DNA of 64,000 bases from the NCBI RefSeq assembly GCF_014192215.1, contig NZ_JACHXP010000001.1, positions 248,001 through 312,000 on the forward strand, written 5' to 3'. Below the pieces are notes generated by a model. That model did not search any database. It saw only the letters and a list, made by a program, of their open reading frames with translations, and was not told the DNA's origin. The DNA is from Halomonas cerina. GTDB lineage: Bacteria > Pseudomonadota > Gammaproteobacteria > Pseudomonadales > Halomonadaceae. The position numbers and the translations under genes were made by a program. Each line of letters begins with the position of its first letter. The first letter of the stretch is position 1. Below are positions 38,025 to 47,068 of the stretch, in pieces.

Positions 38025-39384
38025 CCAGCATCAGTACCGACAGTGCGGCGGAGACCCACATCGCCGGCTTGATCTCGCCGACCCGTCCGGTGAGCGCCTT
38101 GATCAGCACGAAGCTCATGAAGCCGAAGGCGATGCCCAACGTGATCGAGTAGGTCAGCGGCATCAGGATGATCGCCAGGAAGGCCGGCAGGGCCTGATCG
38201 AAGTGCTGCCAGTCGATCTTGCCGATGGGCGCCATCATGAACAGGCCCACCAGCACCAGGGCCGGGGCGGTGGCGATGCCGGGCACCAGCGACAGCAGTG
38301 GCGACAGGAACAGGAAAGGCAGGAACAGCAGGGCGATGGTCAGGGCCACCAGGCCGGTACGGCCGCCCTGGGCGACGCCGGCGCCGGACTCGATGAAAGT
38401 CTGGGCGGCGCTGGTGCCGAGGGGCGCGGCGATCATCGAGGCGAAGGCATCCACCGTCATGGAGCGCTTGAGGTTGCGCGGGTTGCCGTCCTGGTCCTTG
38501 AGGTCGGCGGATTCCGACAGGGCCATGAAGCAGGACAGCGCATCGAAGAAGTTGGTGAACAGCATCACGAAGATGAACGGCAGGTAGACCACCTTCAGCG
38601 CCCCGAGGATGTCCACCTGCATGACGGCGCCGAAGTCCGGCCAGGCGGCCAGGCCGTTCCAGGCCACCATGACCTCGTCGCCCCACAGCCGGCCCATGGG
38701 CGCCGCCAGCAGGGTGGTCAGGGCGATACCCATGATCAGGGCGCCGTTGAAGCGCAGGATCACGAACACGCCGGTGGCCACCAGACCGATGAAGAAGGTG
38801 GCGAGGCTGGCGTCCATGTTGCCAAGCGTGACCAGGGTGGCGTCGCTGCCGACGATGAAGCCGGCATTCTGCAGCCCGATGAAGGTGATGAAGAGTCCGA
38901 TGCCGCAGGTGATGGCATAGCGCAGCGACAGCGGGATGGCCTCGATGATCGCGCGGCGTACGTTGAACAGTGCCAGCACGGCGAACATCACCCCCGACCA
39001 GAAGACGCAGCCCAGCGCCACCTGCCAGGTCAGGCCCGCGCCCAGCACCAGGGTGTAGGTGAACAGCGCGTTCATGCCCATGCCCGGCGCCACCAGGATG
39101 GGATTGCGGGCATAGAGGCCCATGGCCAGGCTGCTCATGAAGCTGATCAGCACCGTGGCCGAGAGGGCGGCGGAGAAGGGAATGCCAGCATCGGAAAGCA
39201 CGGCCGGGTTGACCACGATGATGTACATGCCGGCCAGGAAGGTGGCGATGCCGGCGAGTATCTCGGTCTTGAGGGTGGAACCCCGGCGGCTGACGCCGAA
39301 GTAGGTATCCAGCCACGGAGCGGGGGCAGTCTGGGGGGTATCCGCCGTGACGTCCGCGGGGCGGGCAGAGGAGGAATGTTGCAT
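38011..39384 (-). CDS. NCS2 family purine permease (AzgA/PbuG-like)
   Basis: The 457-residue membrane protein begins with WLDTYFGVSRRGSTLKTEILAGIATF and contains NPAVLSDAGIPF, APGMGMNALF and SGAGVAQGGRTGL. These are signatures of the AzgA-like hypoxanthine/guanine/adenine:H+ symporter branch, with about 14 membrane segments. It probably supplies purine bases to the adjacent deaminases and xanthine dehydrogenase. The ATG at 39384 has AAGGTAAG upstream. It is convergent with the RutR-like gene (14-base overlap) and preceded by a long RutR-like palindrome. Confidence 0.93.
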   Translation of the reverse strand: MQHSSSARPADVTADTPQTAPAPWLDTYFGVSRRGSTLKTEILAGIATFLAGMYIIVVNPAVLSDAGIPFSAALSATVLISFMSSLAMGLYARNPILVAPGMGMNALFTYTLVLGAGLTWQVALGCVFWSGVMFAVLALFNVRRAIIEAIPLSLRYAITCGIGLFITFIGLQNAGFIVGSDATLVTLGNMDASLATFFIGLVATGVFVILRFNGALIMGIALTTLLAAPMGRLWGDEVMVAWNGLAAWPDFGAVMQVDILGALKVVYLPFIFVMLFTNFFDALSCFMALSESADLKDQDGNPRNLKRSMTVDAFASMIAAPLGTSAAQTFIESGAGVAQGGRTGLVALTIALLFLPFLFLSPLLSLVPGIATAPALVLVGLFMMAPIGKIDWQHFDQALPAFLAIILMPLTYSITLGIAFGFMSFVLIKALTGRVGEIKPAMWVSAALSVLMLVTAQ

Positions 39385-39424
39385 GCGTCTTACCTTTGTT
39401 GTTGGTCGGCATGGGGACGTACCC

Positions 39425-39454
39425 CGACAACTTGACCTTTTGGTCAAGTTGTCG
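39425..39454. promoter_or_regulatory. RutR-like operator upstream of the purine permease
   Basis: A perfect inverted repeat with 13-base arms (CGACAACTTGACC and GGTCAAGTTGTCG) around TTTT. Its core TTGACC-TTTT-GGTCAA is a RutR-type site. It lies 40 bases upstream of the permease ATG. Confidence 0.65.
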
Positions 39455-39551
39455 GCGCTTCAAGACTAGTCAAGAAAACAGTAAATAGGCAACAGTCAGA
39501 GCAATCCTTGTATACGAAAAGGTGATGCCGTTGCGCCGCCAGAGGAGACCG

Positions 39552-42008
39552 ATGCCACCCATGAACGATGCCGAAGCCTCGCCGATCGCCTTGCCCATCG
39601 ATACCCGTCTGGCCGAGATCCGCCAGGCTCTGGCCGACCATGCTCGAGCCTTGCTGGTGGCCGAGCCTGGAGCCGGCAAGACCACCCGGGTGCCGCTGGC
39701 ATTGCTGGAGGCCGACTGGTGCCGCGGCGGGCGGCTGTTGCTGCTGGAACCGCGTCGGGTGGCGGCCCGGCTGGCAGCGGGCTACATGGCCGAGGCCCTG
39801 GGCGAGTCGGTCGGTGAGACGGTGGGCTACCGCATGCGCGGCGAATCCCGGGTGGGCCTGGCCACCCGGCTCGAGGTGGTGACCCAGGGCGTGCTGACCC
39901 GCATGCTCCAGGATGACCCGCTGCTCGAGGGCGTGGCGGGGATCGTTTTCGACGAGTTCCACGAACGCAGCCTGGAGGCCGACCTGGGGCTGGCGCTGGC
40001 CCTGGATGCCCAGTCGGTGCGTGAGGACCTGCGTCTGCTGGTGATGTCGGCGACCCTGGATGTCGCCGCGCTCACCACCGTGCTCGGTGAGGCCACCCCG
40101 GTGATCGACTGTCCGGGACGCCAGCATCCGGTCGAGACCCGCTATCGTCCGCCCCGGGCCCGAGACGATGCGGCCCGTCATCAGGCGGCGGTGGTGGCCG
40201 AGGCCCTGGCGTCGGCCGACGAGGGCGACATCCTGGTGATCCTGCCCGGGGTCGGCGAGATCCGCCGACTGGCCGGGCTCCTGTCTGAGCGTCTCCCTGA
40301 CATCGGTATCCACGAGCTTCATGGCCGGCTGCCCCTGGTGGCCCAGCGCCAGGCGCTGCGCCCGGGCCCGCAGGGAAGGCGCAGGGTGGTGCTGGCCACC
40401 GCCATCGCCGAATCCAGCCTCACCGTGCCTGGTGTGCACCTGGTGATCGATGCCGGCCGCGAGCGCCTGCCGGTGTTCAAGTCGCGTACCGGCCTGACGC
40501 GGCTGGAGACCCGGCGCGTCAACCGGGCCAGCGCCGACCAGCGCCGTGGCCGGGCCGGTCGTCAAGGCCCCGGCGTCTGCTACCGGCTGTGGGCCGAGGA
40601 GCAGCCGCTGGCCCCGGACCGCGAGCCGGAGATCCGTCAGGCCGACCTGGCGCCGCTGGCCTTCGAACTGGCGCGCTGGGGCATTGCCGACCCCATGGCC
40701 CTGACCTGGGTCACGCCGCCGCCGGCCGCCCCTCTTTCCGCCGGGCGCGAGATGCTCGTGCGCCTTGGCGTGCTGAACGCCGAGCATCGGCTGACGCCGC
40801 TGGGCCGGGCCTGTACGCGCTGGCCGACCCACCCGCGCTTGGCGGTGATGCTCGAGCGGGCCGGCGAGTTCGATGCGCGGGCCCTGGCCTGTGGACTCGC
40901 GGCGCTGCTCGAAGGCCGCGACGTTGATGCCGAGCGGGATCTGGCCACCGCACTCGAGCGCCGCTTCGCCGTCCCCGGCGAGGATCGCGCCTGGCAGCGC
41001 GATACCCGGCGGCTGGCAGGCCGGATGGGGTGTCGGCTCGAGGCGCCGAGCCTGGCGCCGCTCGGCGAACTGCTGGCCCTGGCCTATCCGGAGCGGGTGG
41101 CGCAACGGCTCGCACCGGGGCGCTTCCGGCTGGCCGGCGGCGGCCAGGCGACCCTGCCCGGGGACCATCCCCTGGCTCATGCCGAGTTGCTGGTGGCGGT
41201 GTCGTTGGACGGCGAGGCCGGTGGCGGGCGCATCTTCCGCGCCGCGGTGCTGGACCCGGCGCGCCTGCCGGCGCTCCATCCTGAGGCCGGGGCGTGGCGC
41301 GAGCACCTCGAATGGTCGGACGCGGCGGGGCGCCTGGTCGGCGAGCGTCGGCGTGGCCTCGGGGCGGTGGTCCTCGAGCGACGGCCTCTGCACGACCTGC
41401 CCCCGGAGGCGGTGTGCCGGGCGCTGCTCGCGGCATTGCGCCGGCGAGGCCTGCCCCTCGACGAGGAGGTCCGACAACTCCAGGGCCGGGTCGCCCTGCT
41501 GCGCCAGGAACTCGGTAAACCCTGGCCCGACTGGTCCGATGCGGCGCTGCTCGAGACCCTGGACGACTGGCTAGGCCCGTATCTGGTGGGCCTGACCCGC
41601 CTCGACCAGGTCGAGGCACTGCCGCTGTCACGCATCCTGCTCGACCGCTTGGAATGGTCGCAGCGGGTGCGCCTCGACGAACTCGCGCCGACCCATCTCG
41701 AGGTGCCCAGCGGCTCGTGCGTCCGCCTGGACTACCGGGGCGAGACCCCGGTGCTGGCGGTCAAGCTCCAGGAAGTATTTGGCTGGCGCGAGGCGCCGCG
41801 GCTGGTGGAGGGCCGGGTGGCGCCCCTGCTGCACCTGCTGTCCCCGGCGCGGCGCCCCCTGCAGGTGACCGCGGACCTGACAAGCTTCTGGGCAAACGGC
41901 TACCCGGAGGTGCGCAAGGACATGCGCGGCCGCTATCCCAAGCACCCCTGGCCGGAGGATCCCCTTACCGCACCGGCCACGGCGCGTACCCGGCGGCGAG
42001 GAGGATAG
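39552..42008 (+). CDS. hrpB: ATP-dependent helicase HrpB
   Basis: HrpB is a DExH-box helicase of the DEAH/RHA group; its biological role is poorly defined. The 818-residue product has Walker A EPGAGKTTR near residue 40, DEFH near 134 (in VFDEFHERS), SATLD, and the C-terminal HrpB-specific region ending with KDMRGRYPKHPWPEDP. The ATG at 39552 was chosen because GAGGAG lies just upstream; ATGs 30 bases upstream and nine bases downstream are alternatives. It is divergent from the purine permease and nearly abuts the convergent P-type ATPase gene. Confidence 0.94.
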   Translation: MPPMNDAEASPIALPIDTRLAEIRQALADHARALLVAEPGAGKTTRVPLALLEADWCRGGRLLLLEPRRVAARLAAGYMAEALGESVGETVGYRMRGESRVGLATRLEVVTQGVLTRMLQDDPLLEGVAGIVFDEFHERSLEADLGLALALDAQSVREDLRLLVMSATLDVAALTTVLGEATPVIDCPGRQHPVETRYRPPRARDDAARHQAAVVAEALASADEGDILVILPGVGEIRRLAGLLSERLPDIGIHELHGRLPLVAQRQALRPGPQGRRRVVLATAIAESSLTVPGVHLVIDAGRERLPVFKSRTGLTRLETRRVNRASADQRRGRAGRQGPGVCYRLWAEEQPLAPDREPEIRQADLAPLAFELARWGIADPMALTWVTPPPAAPLSAGREMLVRLGVLNAEHRLTPLGRACTRWPTHPRLAVMLERAGEFDARALACGLAALLEGRDVDAERDLATALERRFAVPGEDRAWQRDTRRLAGRMGCRLEAPSLAPLGELLALAYPERVAQRLAPGRFRLAGGGQATLPGDHPLAHAELLVAVSLDGEAGGGRIFRAAVLDPARLPALHPEAGAWREHLEWSDAAGRLVGERRRGLGAVVLERRPLHDLPPEAVCRALLAALRRRGLPLDEEVRQLQGRVALLRQELGKPWPDWSDAALLETLDDWLGPYLVGLTRLDQVEALPLSRILLDRLEWSQRVRLDELAPTHLEVPSGSCVRLDYRGETPVLAVKLQEVFGWREAPRLVEGRVAPLLHLLSPARRPLQVTADLTSFWANGYPEVRKDMRGRYPKHPWPEDPLTAPATARTRRRGG

Positions 42009-42011
42009 GCT

Positions 42012-44768
42012 TCAGCGTGCCTCGGCGTCGCGATGGCGCGTGCCCGGGACGCCACTACCGACGCCGCGACCACGCAGCACTCCTTTCTCCAGCTCCACCA
42101 CCAGGTAGATGGCCAGGCTGCCGGCCAGGATGACCAGCCAGTGGCCGATGCCCAAGCCTTCACTGGCGAAGATCCGCTGCATGAAGGGCAGGTAGGTCCA
42201 GCCCAGTTGCAGCAACACGATGATGGCGATGGAGAGCCATACCGGGCGGCTGCCGAAGAGGCCCGCCATCGTCAGGGTGCTGCCCAGCAGGAAGCGGCTG
42301 TTGATCAGGTAGGCAGCGCTGCCCATCACCAGCATGTTCACCGCGCCGGCACGTGCCAGCGCCTCGCTGCCCCCCTGAGCGAGGATACCGCTGAACATGC
42401 CGAAGACCCCGATCAGCAACAAGACCGAGACGAAGATCACCCGCCATAGCAGGAAGAGGTCGAGCAGCGAGGCGTTCGGATCCCGTGGCTGGCGGGCCAT
42501 GATGTTCTTCTCGCTCGCCTCGAAGGCCAGTGCCAGGCCCAGGGTCACGGCCACGACCATGTTGACCCACAGCGCCTGAAGCGGCGTGACCGGGAGCTGG
42601 GTGCCGGCCAGCACGGCGAGCATGATCGCCAGGCCTTGGCCGCCGTTGGTGGGCAGGATGAAGGTGATGGTCTTGCGGATGTTATCGTAGACCTTGCGGC
42701 CCTCGCGGATGGCGTTGACGATGGTGGCGAAGTTGTCGTCGGCCAGCACCATCTCGGCGGCCTCTTTGGCGGCTTCGGTGCCCTGGATGCCCATGGCCAC
42801 GCCGACGTCGGCCCGCTTGAGGGCCGGGCCGTCGTTGACCCCGTCGCCGGTCATGGCGCAGATACCCCCCTTGGCCTGCATCGCCTTGACCAGACGCAAC
42901 TTGTGCTCGGGTGCGGCGCGGGCGAAGACGTCCACCTCGAGGATGATGGCCTCGAGCTCCGCGTCGGACATCGCCTCGATCTCGCGACCGGAGAGCGCGC
43001 GCTCGGTGTGGGCGAAACCCAACTGTCGGGCGATGGCCAGGGCGGTGACGGCATGGTCGCCGGTGATCATCACCGGCCGGATGCCGGCCGTCAGGCAGTC
43101 CTTGACCGCCTCGATGGCCTCGTCCCGGGGCGGGTCGAGCAGACCGACGAGGCCCAGCAGTACCAGGCCCTCCTCGGCGTGTTCGTCGTCCAGGGTCTCG
43201 ACCTTTTGCAGTGGCTTCTCAGCGAGCGCCAGCACCCGCAGGCCGCGGGAGGAGAGGGCATGGATGCGCTCCTCCCACTCCGCCGGGTCCAGCTCGGCCT
43301 CGCCACCGTCGTCCCGGACCCGGTGGCACATCTCGAGCAGGCGATCCGGGGCTCCCTTGACCAGTAGCAATGGTTCGCCCTCCACCTCGTGCAGGGTGGC
43401 CATGTACTTGCGCTCGGACTCGAAGGGAATGGCATCCAGGCGGTCGTGGTCGCCGCGTAGGGTGCGCGCCTCGAGCCCTGCCTTGGCGGCGGCCACCACC
43501 AGGGCGCCCTCGGTGGGATCTCCATGGATGCGCCAGCGCCCTTCTTCTTGGGCGAGCTCGGCGTCATTGCACAGTACCCCCACCTTGAGGAAATGGCACA
43601 GGGCATGATGGTCATCCAGGCGCAGCGGGGTATCCTCGGCCGTGTCGTCCGTCACTGCGTGGAAGCTGCCTTCCGGCTCGAAGCCGGTGCCCTCCACCCG
43701 GAACTCGCCCTCCGGCAGCCAGATCGCCTGGACGGTCATCTCGTTGCGGGTCAGGGTGCCAGTCTTGTCGGAGAAGATGGTTGAAATGGAGCCCAGGGTC
43801 TCCACGGCAGGCAGGCGGCGGAGAATGGCGTTGCGCCGCGCCATGGCCTGGACGCCCAGCGCCAGGCCGATGGTGACGATGGCCGGCAGGCCCTCGGGAA
43901 TGGCGGCCACGGCAAGGCCGACGCCGGCCATGAACATCTCGCCCAAGGGCTGACCGTGGACCAGGACCCCGAAGGTCCCGGTCAGCCCCGCGGCGACCAG
44001 GATGCAGATCGCCAGCACGCGGCCGGCGTGATCGATCTGGCGCAGCAGGGGGGTCTTGAGCTTCTCGACCTCGCGCAGCATCTCGGAAATCCGGCCGATC
44101 TCGGTATGGGCGCCAGTGTCCACCACCAGGCCGCGGGCGCTGCCCTGGACCACGATGGTGCTGGCGTAGACCATGCTGGTGCGGTCGCCCAGTTCGGTCT
44201 CCTTCTCCACCGCCTCGGTGTCCTTATCCACGGCGGTGGACTCGCCGGTGAGCGAGGCCTCGTCGGTACGCAAACGTCGTGCTTCCAGCAGGCGCAAGTC
44301 GGCGGGAACCCGATCGCCGCTCTCCACCAGCACGATGTCGCCGGGCACCAGCTGCTCGGCGGGAAGGGTCTGGCGCCGGCCGTCGCGCAGCACCTTGGCC
44401 TGGGGGGAGAGCATGTCACGGATGCTGTCCAGGGCGCGTTCGGCCTTGCCTTCCTGCAGGAAGCCGATCAGCGCGATGATCGCCACCACCCCGGCGATGG
44501 CCAGGGCGTCGACGACCTCGCCCAGCATCAGGCTGGCCACGGCGGCGACGATCAGCACCAGCATCAGGATGTTGTTGAACTGCGCGAGCAGGCGTTTCCA
44601 CCAAGGGCGCGCCTCGGCCTGCTGCAGCTGGTTGGGGCCATACCGGTCCAGACGTTTTTTCGCCTCGGTGCTGTCGAGCCCGTCGGGACGGGCCTCGAGG
44701 CGTTGCCGGGACTCGTCACCCGACAGGGTGTACCAGGGTGTGGGGTCACGGTGATGTGAGTCGGTCAT
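42012..44768 (-). CDS. P2-type cation-transporting ATPase
   Basis: The 918-residue protein has the full P-type ATPase plan: an N-terminal cation ATPase domain, actuator motif TGES, membrane motif IPEGLP, phosphorylation site DKTGTLT at Asp334, KGAPDRLL in the nucleotide domain, TGDGVNDGPALKRADVG, and six C-terminal membrane segments. It belongs to the P2 (Ca2+/Na+/other cation) group. Membrane segment 6 reads WVNMVVAVTLGLALAFE; the usual Ca2+-binding NxxTDxxPA is absent, so the ion is uncertain and it need not be Ca2+. The ATG has GGAG upstream. It stands alone, convergent with hrpB. Confidence 0.93.
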   Translation of the reverse strand: MTDSHHRDPTPWYTLSGDESRQRLEARPDGLDSTEAKKRLDRYGPNQLQQAEARPWWKRLLAQFNNILMLVLIVAAVASLMLGEVVDALAIAGVVAIIALIGFLQEGKAERALDSIRDMLSPQAKVLRDGRRQTLPAEQLVPGDIVLVESGDRVPADLRLLEARRLRTDEASLTGESTAVDKDTEAVEKETELGDRTSMVYASTIVVQGSARGLVVDTGAHTEIGRISEMLREVEKLKTPLLRQIDHAGRVLAICILVAAGLTGTFGVLVHGQPLGEMFMAGVGLAVAAIPEGLPAIVTIGLALGVQAMARRNAILRRLPAVETLGSISTIFSDKTGTLTRNEMTVQAIWLPEGEFRVEGTGFEPEGSFHAVTDDTAEDTPLRLDDHHALCHFLKVGVLCNDAELAQEEGRWRIHGDPTEGALVVAAAKAGLEARTLRGDHDRLDAIPFESERKYMATLHEVEGEPLLLVKGAPDRLLEMCHRVRDDGGEAELDPAEWEERIHALSSRGLRVLALAEKPLQKVETLDDEHAEEGLVLLGLVGLLDPPRDEAIEAVKDCLTAGIRPVMITGDHAVTALAIARQLGFAHTERALSGREIEAMSDAELEAIILEVDVFARAAPEHKLRLVKAMQAKGGICAMTGDGVNDGPALKRADVGVAMGIQGTEAAKEAAEMVLADDNFATIVNAIREGRKVYDNIRKTITFILPTNGGQGLAIMLAVLAGTQLPVTPLQALWVNMVVAVTLGLALAFEASEKNIMARQPRDPNASLLDLFLLWRVIFVSVLLLIGVFGMFSGILAQGGSEALARAGAVNMLVMGSAAYLINSRFLLGSTLTMAGLFGSRPVWLSIAIIVLLQLGWTYLPFMQRIFASEGLGIGHWLVILAGSLAIYLVVELEKGVLRGRGVGSGVPGTRHRDAEAR

Positions 44769-44792
44769 CCTTCTCCTCCGGCGCGAAAGCGG

Positions 44793-44814
44793 GTGGTAGT
44801 GTAAGGTCTACCAC
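44793..44814. promoter_or_regulatory. Inverted repeat upstream of the P-type ATPase
   Basis: GTGGTAG and CTACCAC form a perfect 7-bp inverted repeat with an 8-base spacer, 24 bases upstream of the ATPase ATG. It could be an operator. I see no gene in the 330-base gap 44769-45098 that contains it; short open frames there lack ribosome sites and resemble nothing. Confidence 0.35.
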
Positions 44815-45098
44815 ACACCATGCTGCAGCGCAGTGGCTCAGAACCGCTTCTGCTTGCAGTGCCTGATTCTCCCAGGGTCCGGCGAACAGACACAGCCCAG
44901 CGGCGATGTGCGATGAAACTTGCCGATCCCGCGATTATCGACAACCTTGAGGACAAGCAAGATTCCAACAGGCGGCCGGCAAAGGCGCCGCACGATCACA
45001 CGAGAAGGCGAAGAGTGGAGCGTCAAGCACAGGGAAGTGTGTGTGCAGCCTTATGGAGATGCGTCGTCCGCCGCGTTCATGTTAATGGAGGGCGTGGC

Positions 45099-45635
45099 AT
45101 GCATCGTCTCTACTTTCTGACCCCCGATCTGGATACCACCGTCAAAATCTCTCACGAACTGAGCGAGCTCGGCCTCACCAAGGATCAGGTGCACGTGACC
45201 GGTCGCGACTGGAAGGCCCTGGCCGACCGTGGTGTCAACAACGCTACCCTGCGACAGACATCGGATGTGGTCCATGCGGTCTGGCGTGGCCTCAAGTATG
45301 GTTTGCCGCTGGGCGGTGTGCTGGGCATCGTGGTGTATTACGTTCTCGGCGAGGAGTTCGGCCCTCTGGGGATCGCGATGCTCATCCTGGGCATGGGCGT
45401 GTTCGGCGGGCTGTTCGGCATCTGGACCAGCACCATGATCGGTGTCTCGGTGCACGACGTGAAGATCGATAAGTATGAACGAGAGATCCACGACGGTGCC
45501 TTTTTGATGATGGTCGATGTCCCGGAGGAGCGAGAGCAAGCGATCTATTCGATCATTCATCGTCACCATCCGGAAGTCGTGATCGACAAGGTCAGTCAGG
45601 AAGAGCTCAAGCAACATGGCGGAACGGGTGCCTGA
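45099..45635 (+). CDS. Hypothetical inner-membrane protein preceding the cox operon
   Basis: The 178-residue protein has a soluble N-terminal region (MHRLYFLTPDLDTTVKISHEL, beta-alpha-like), then two adjacent glycine-rich membrane segments at about 65-115 (LPLGGVLGIVVYYVLG and AMLILGMGVFGGLFG). A C-terminal cytosolic part follows with DGAFLMMVDVPEEREQ. The soluble parts may together form one ferredoxin-like domain interrupted by the membrane hairpin. I know no function. GGAGGG precedes the ATG. It lies 50 bases upstream of the cytochrome oxidase subunit II gene on the same strand and could be co-transcribed. Confidence 0.76.
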   Translation: MHRLYFLTPDLDTTVKISHELSELGLTKDQVHVTGRDWKALADRGVNNATLRQTSDVVHAVWRGLKYGLPLGGVLGIVVYYVLGEEFGPLGIAMLILGMGVFGGLFGIWTSTMIGVSVHDVKIDKYEREIHDGAFLMMVDVPEEREQAIYSIIHRHHPEVVIDKVSQEELKQHGGTGA

Positions 45636-45685
45636 GCCGGGTCGCGACAGTCGGCCGGTAGGGCGGGCGGCAACAGGAGGCGCCG

Positions 45686-47065
45686 ATGGCGATTGCGCTG
45701 ATCATGCTGGCGACGGGCTCTGTGCTTTTCTATTTCCTGAGCCCGTGGCAGCTGACGCCTCTGGCATCCAACTGGGGGGCCATCGACCGGACTATCAGCA
45801 TCTCCTTCTGGGTGACCGGGGTGGTGTTTGTGGCCGTGACGCTCTTCATGGTCGTGGCCCTGTTGCGCTACCGCGACAGGGGGCAGCGACGCGCCCATTA
45901 CGAGCCGGAGAACAAGCGGCTGGAGCTCTGGCTCACGGCGATCACCACCCTGGGCATTGCCGCCCTGCTGGCCCCCGGGCTCTTCGTCTGGGGCGATTTC
46001 GTTCGTGTTCCGGACGATGCCCATGAGGTCGAGGTGGTCGGTCAGCAGTGGCACTGGAGCTTTCGCTTTCCGGGAGAGGATGGCGCGTTCGGTGCGGCGC
46101 GCAATGGCCTGGTGGACGACGCCAACCCCTATGGCCTCGTCGCCGATGATCCCCATGGCCGCGACGACATCCTGGTCGAGACCCCTCGGGTACTCCTGCC
46201 CGTGGATCGCCCCGTGAAGCTGATACTGCGCTCCAAGGATGTCCTGCACAACTTCAAGGTGGCCCCCTTCCGCGCCAAGATGGATGCCATCCCGGGGCAG
46301 CACACCTATTTCTGGTTCACGCCTACCCGAACGGGCGAGTTCGAGGCGGTCTGCGCGGAGCTGTGTGGCATCGCCCATTTCGCCATGCGAGCACGCGTGG
46401 AGGTGGTGGAGCCGGAGACCTTCGACGATTGGCTCGGTGAACAGCCCACCTTCGCCGAGCTTGCCGGGCGCCAGGCGGATCCCGAGGCAGGGGCCGAGCA
46501 ATTCGCGACCTGCGTCTCCTGCCACGGGCCTCGCGGCGGGGGCCGGCAGGAGAACGACGCCCCCCGTCTGGCGGGCCTCAATTCCGACTATGTCGCGCGT
46601 CAGCTGCGCAATTTTCGCATGGGGGCACGCGGCGAGCGCGAGGCGGATCGCTTCGGTCAGCAGATGCGTCCCTTCGCCATCTCCCTCGAGGATCAACAGG
46701 TCGAGAACCTGGCGGCCTATATCGAGACGCTGCCGGTTGAGCCCACACCGACCACCATCATCGGCGATGCCCGGCGTGGGAAGGCGCTCTATCGCAGCTG
46801 TGCTAACTGCCATGGCGCCGCTGGGCTGGGACGGACGGCCTTCCGGGCACCGCGCCTGGCCGGCATGAACGACTGGTATCTGGTGCGCCAGCTCCAGCAC
46901 TTCCGTGCCGGCATCCGCGGGCGGCATCCCCGGGATGCCTATGGCAACCAGATGGTCGACATGGCCCAGATCCTGGTGGACGATGCTGCGGTTCGCGACG
47001 TGGTGGCCCATATCAACCGCCTCGCTGAGCCGGCGATGGCCGAGGGACGGGAGCCGGAGGAGTAA
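45686..47065 (+). CDS. coxB: Cytochrome c oxidase subunit II with two C-terminal haem-c sites
   Basis: Subunit II carries the CuA centre that accepts electrons from cytochrome c. The 459-residue protein has two membrane segments (about 5-25 and 38-62), a cupredoxin domain with the CuA motif Cys223-x3-Cys227-x3-His231, and then two cytochrome c domains with CVSCH (276-280) and CANCH (372-376). Many caa3-type subunits II have one fused haem; two in tandem resemble a fused c4-like dihaem cytochrome. GGAGG precedes the ATG. coxA starts three bases downstream. Confidence 0.95.
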   Translation: MAIALIMLATGSVLFYFLSPWQLTPLASNWGAIDRTISISFWVTGVVFVAVTLFMVVALLRYRDRGQRRAHYEPENKRLELWLTAITTLGIAALLAPGLFVWGDFVRVPDDAHEVEVVGQQWHWSFRFPGEDGAFGAARNGLVDDANPYGLVADDPHGRDDILVETPRVLLPVDRPVKLILRSKDVLHNFKVAPFRAKMDAIPGQHTYFWFTPTRTGEFEAVCAELCGIAHFAMRARVEVVEPETFDDWLGEQPTFAELAGRQADPEAGAEQFATCVSCHGPRGGGRQENDAPRLAGLNSDYVARQLRNFRMGARGEREADRFGQQMRPFAISLEDQQVENLAAYIETLPVEPTPTTIIGDARRGKALYRSCANCHGAAGLGRTAFRAPRLAGMNDWYLVRQLQHFRAGIRGRHPRDAYGNQMVDMAQILVDDAAVRDVVAHINRLAEPAMAEGREPEE

Positions 47066-47068
47066 GCC

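Noticed and set aside
44820..45098. N-terminal extension of the membrane-hairpin protein
   Set aside because: No ribosome site, no resemblance to a protein domain, and a good GGAGGG site precedes the internal ATG at 45099.
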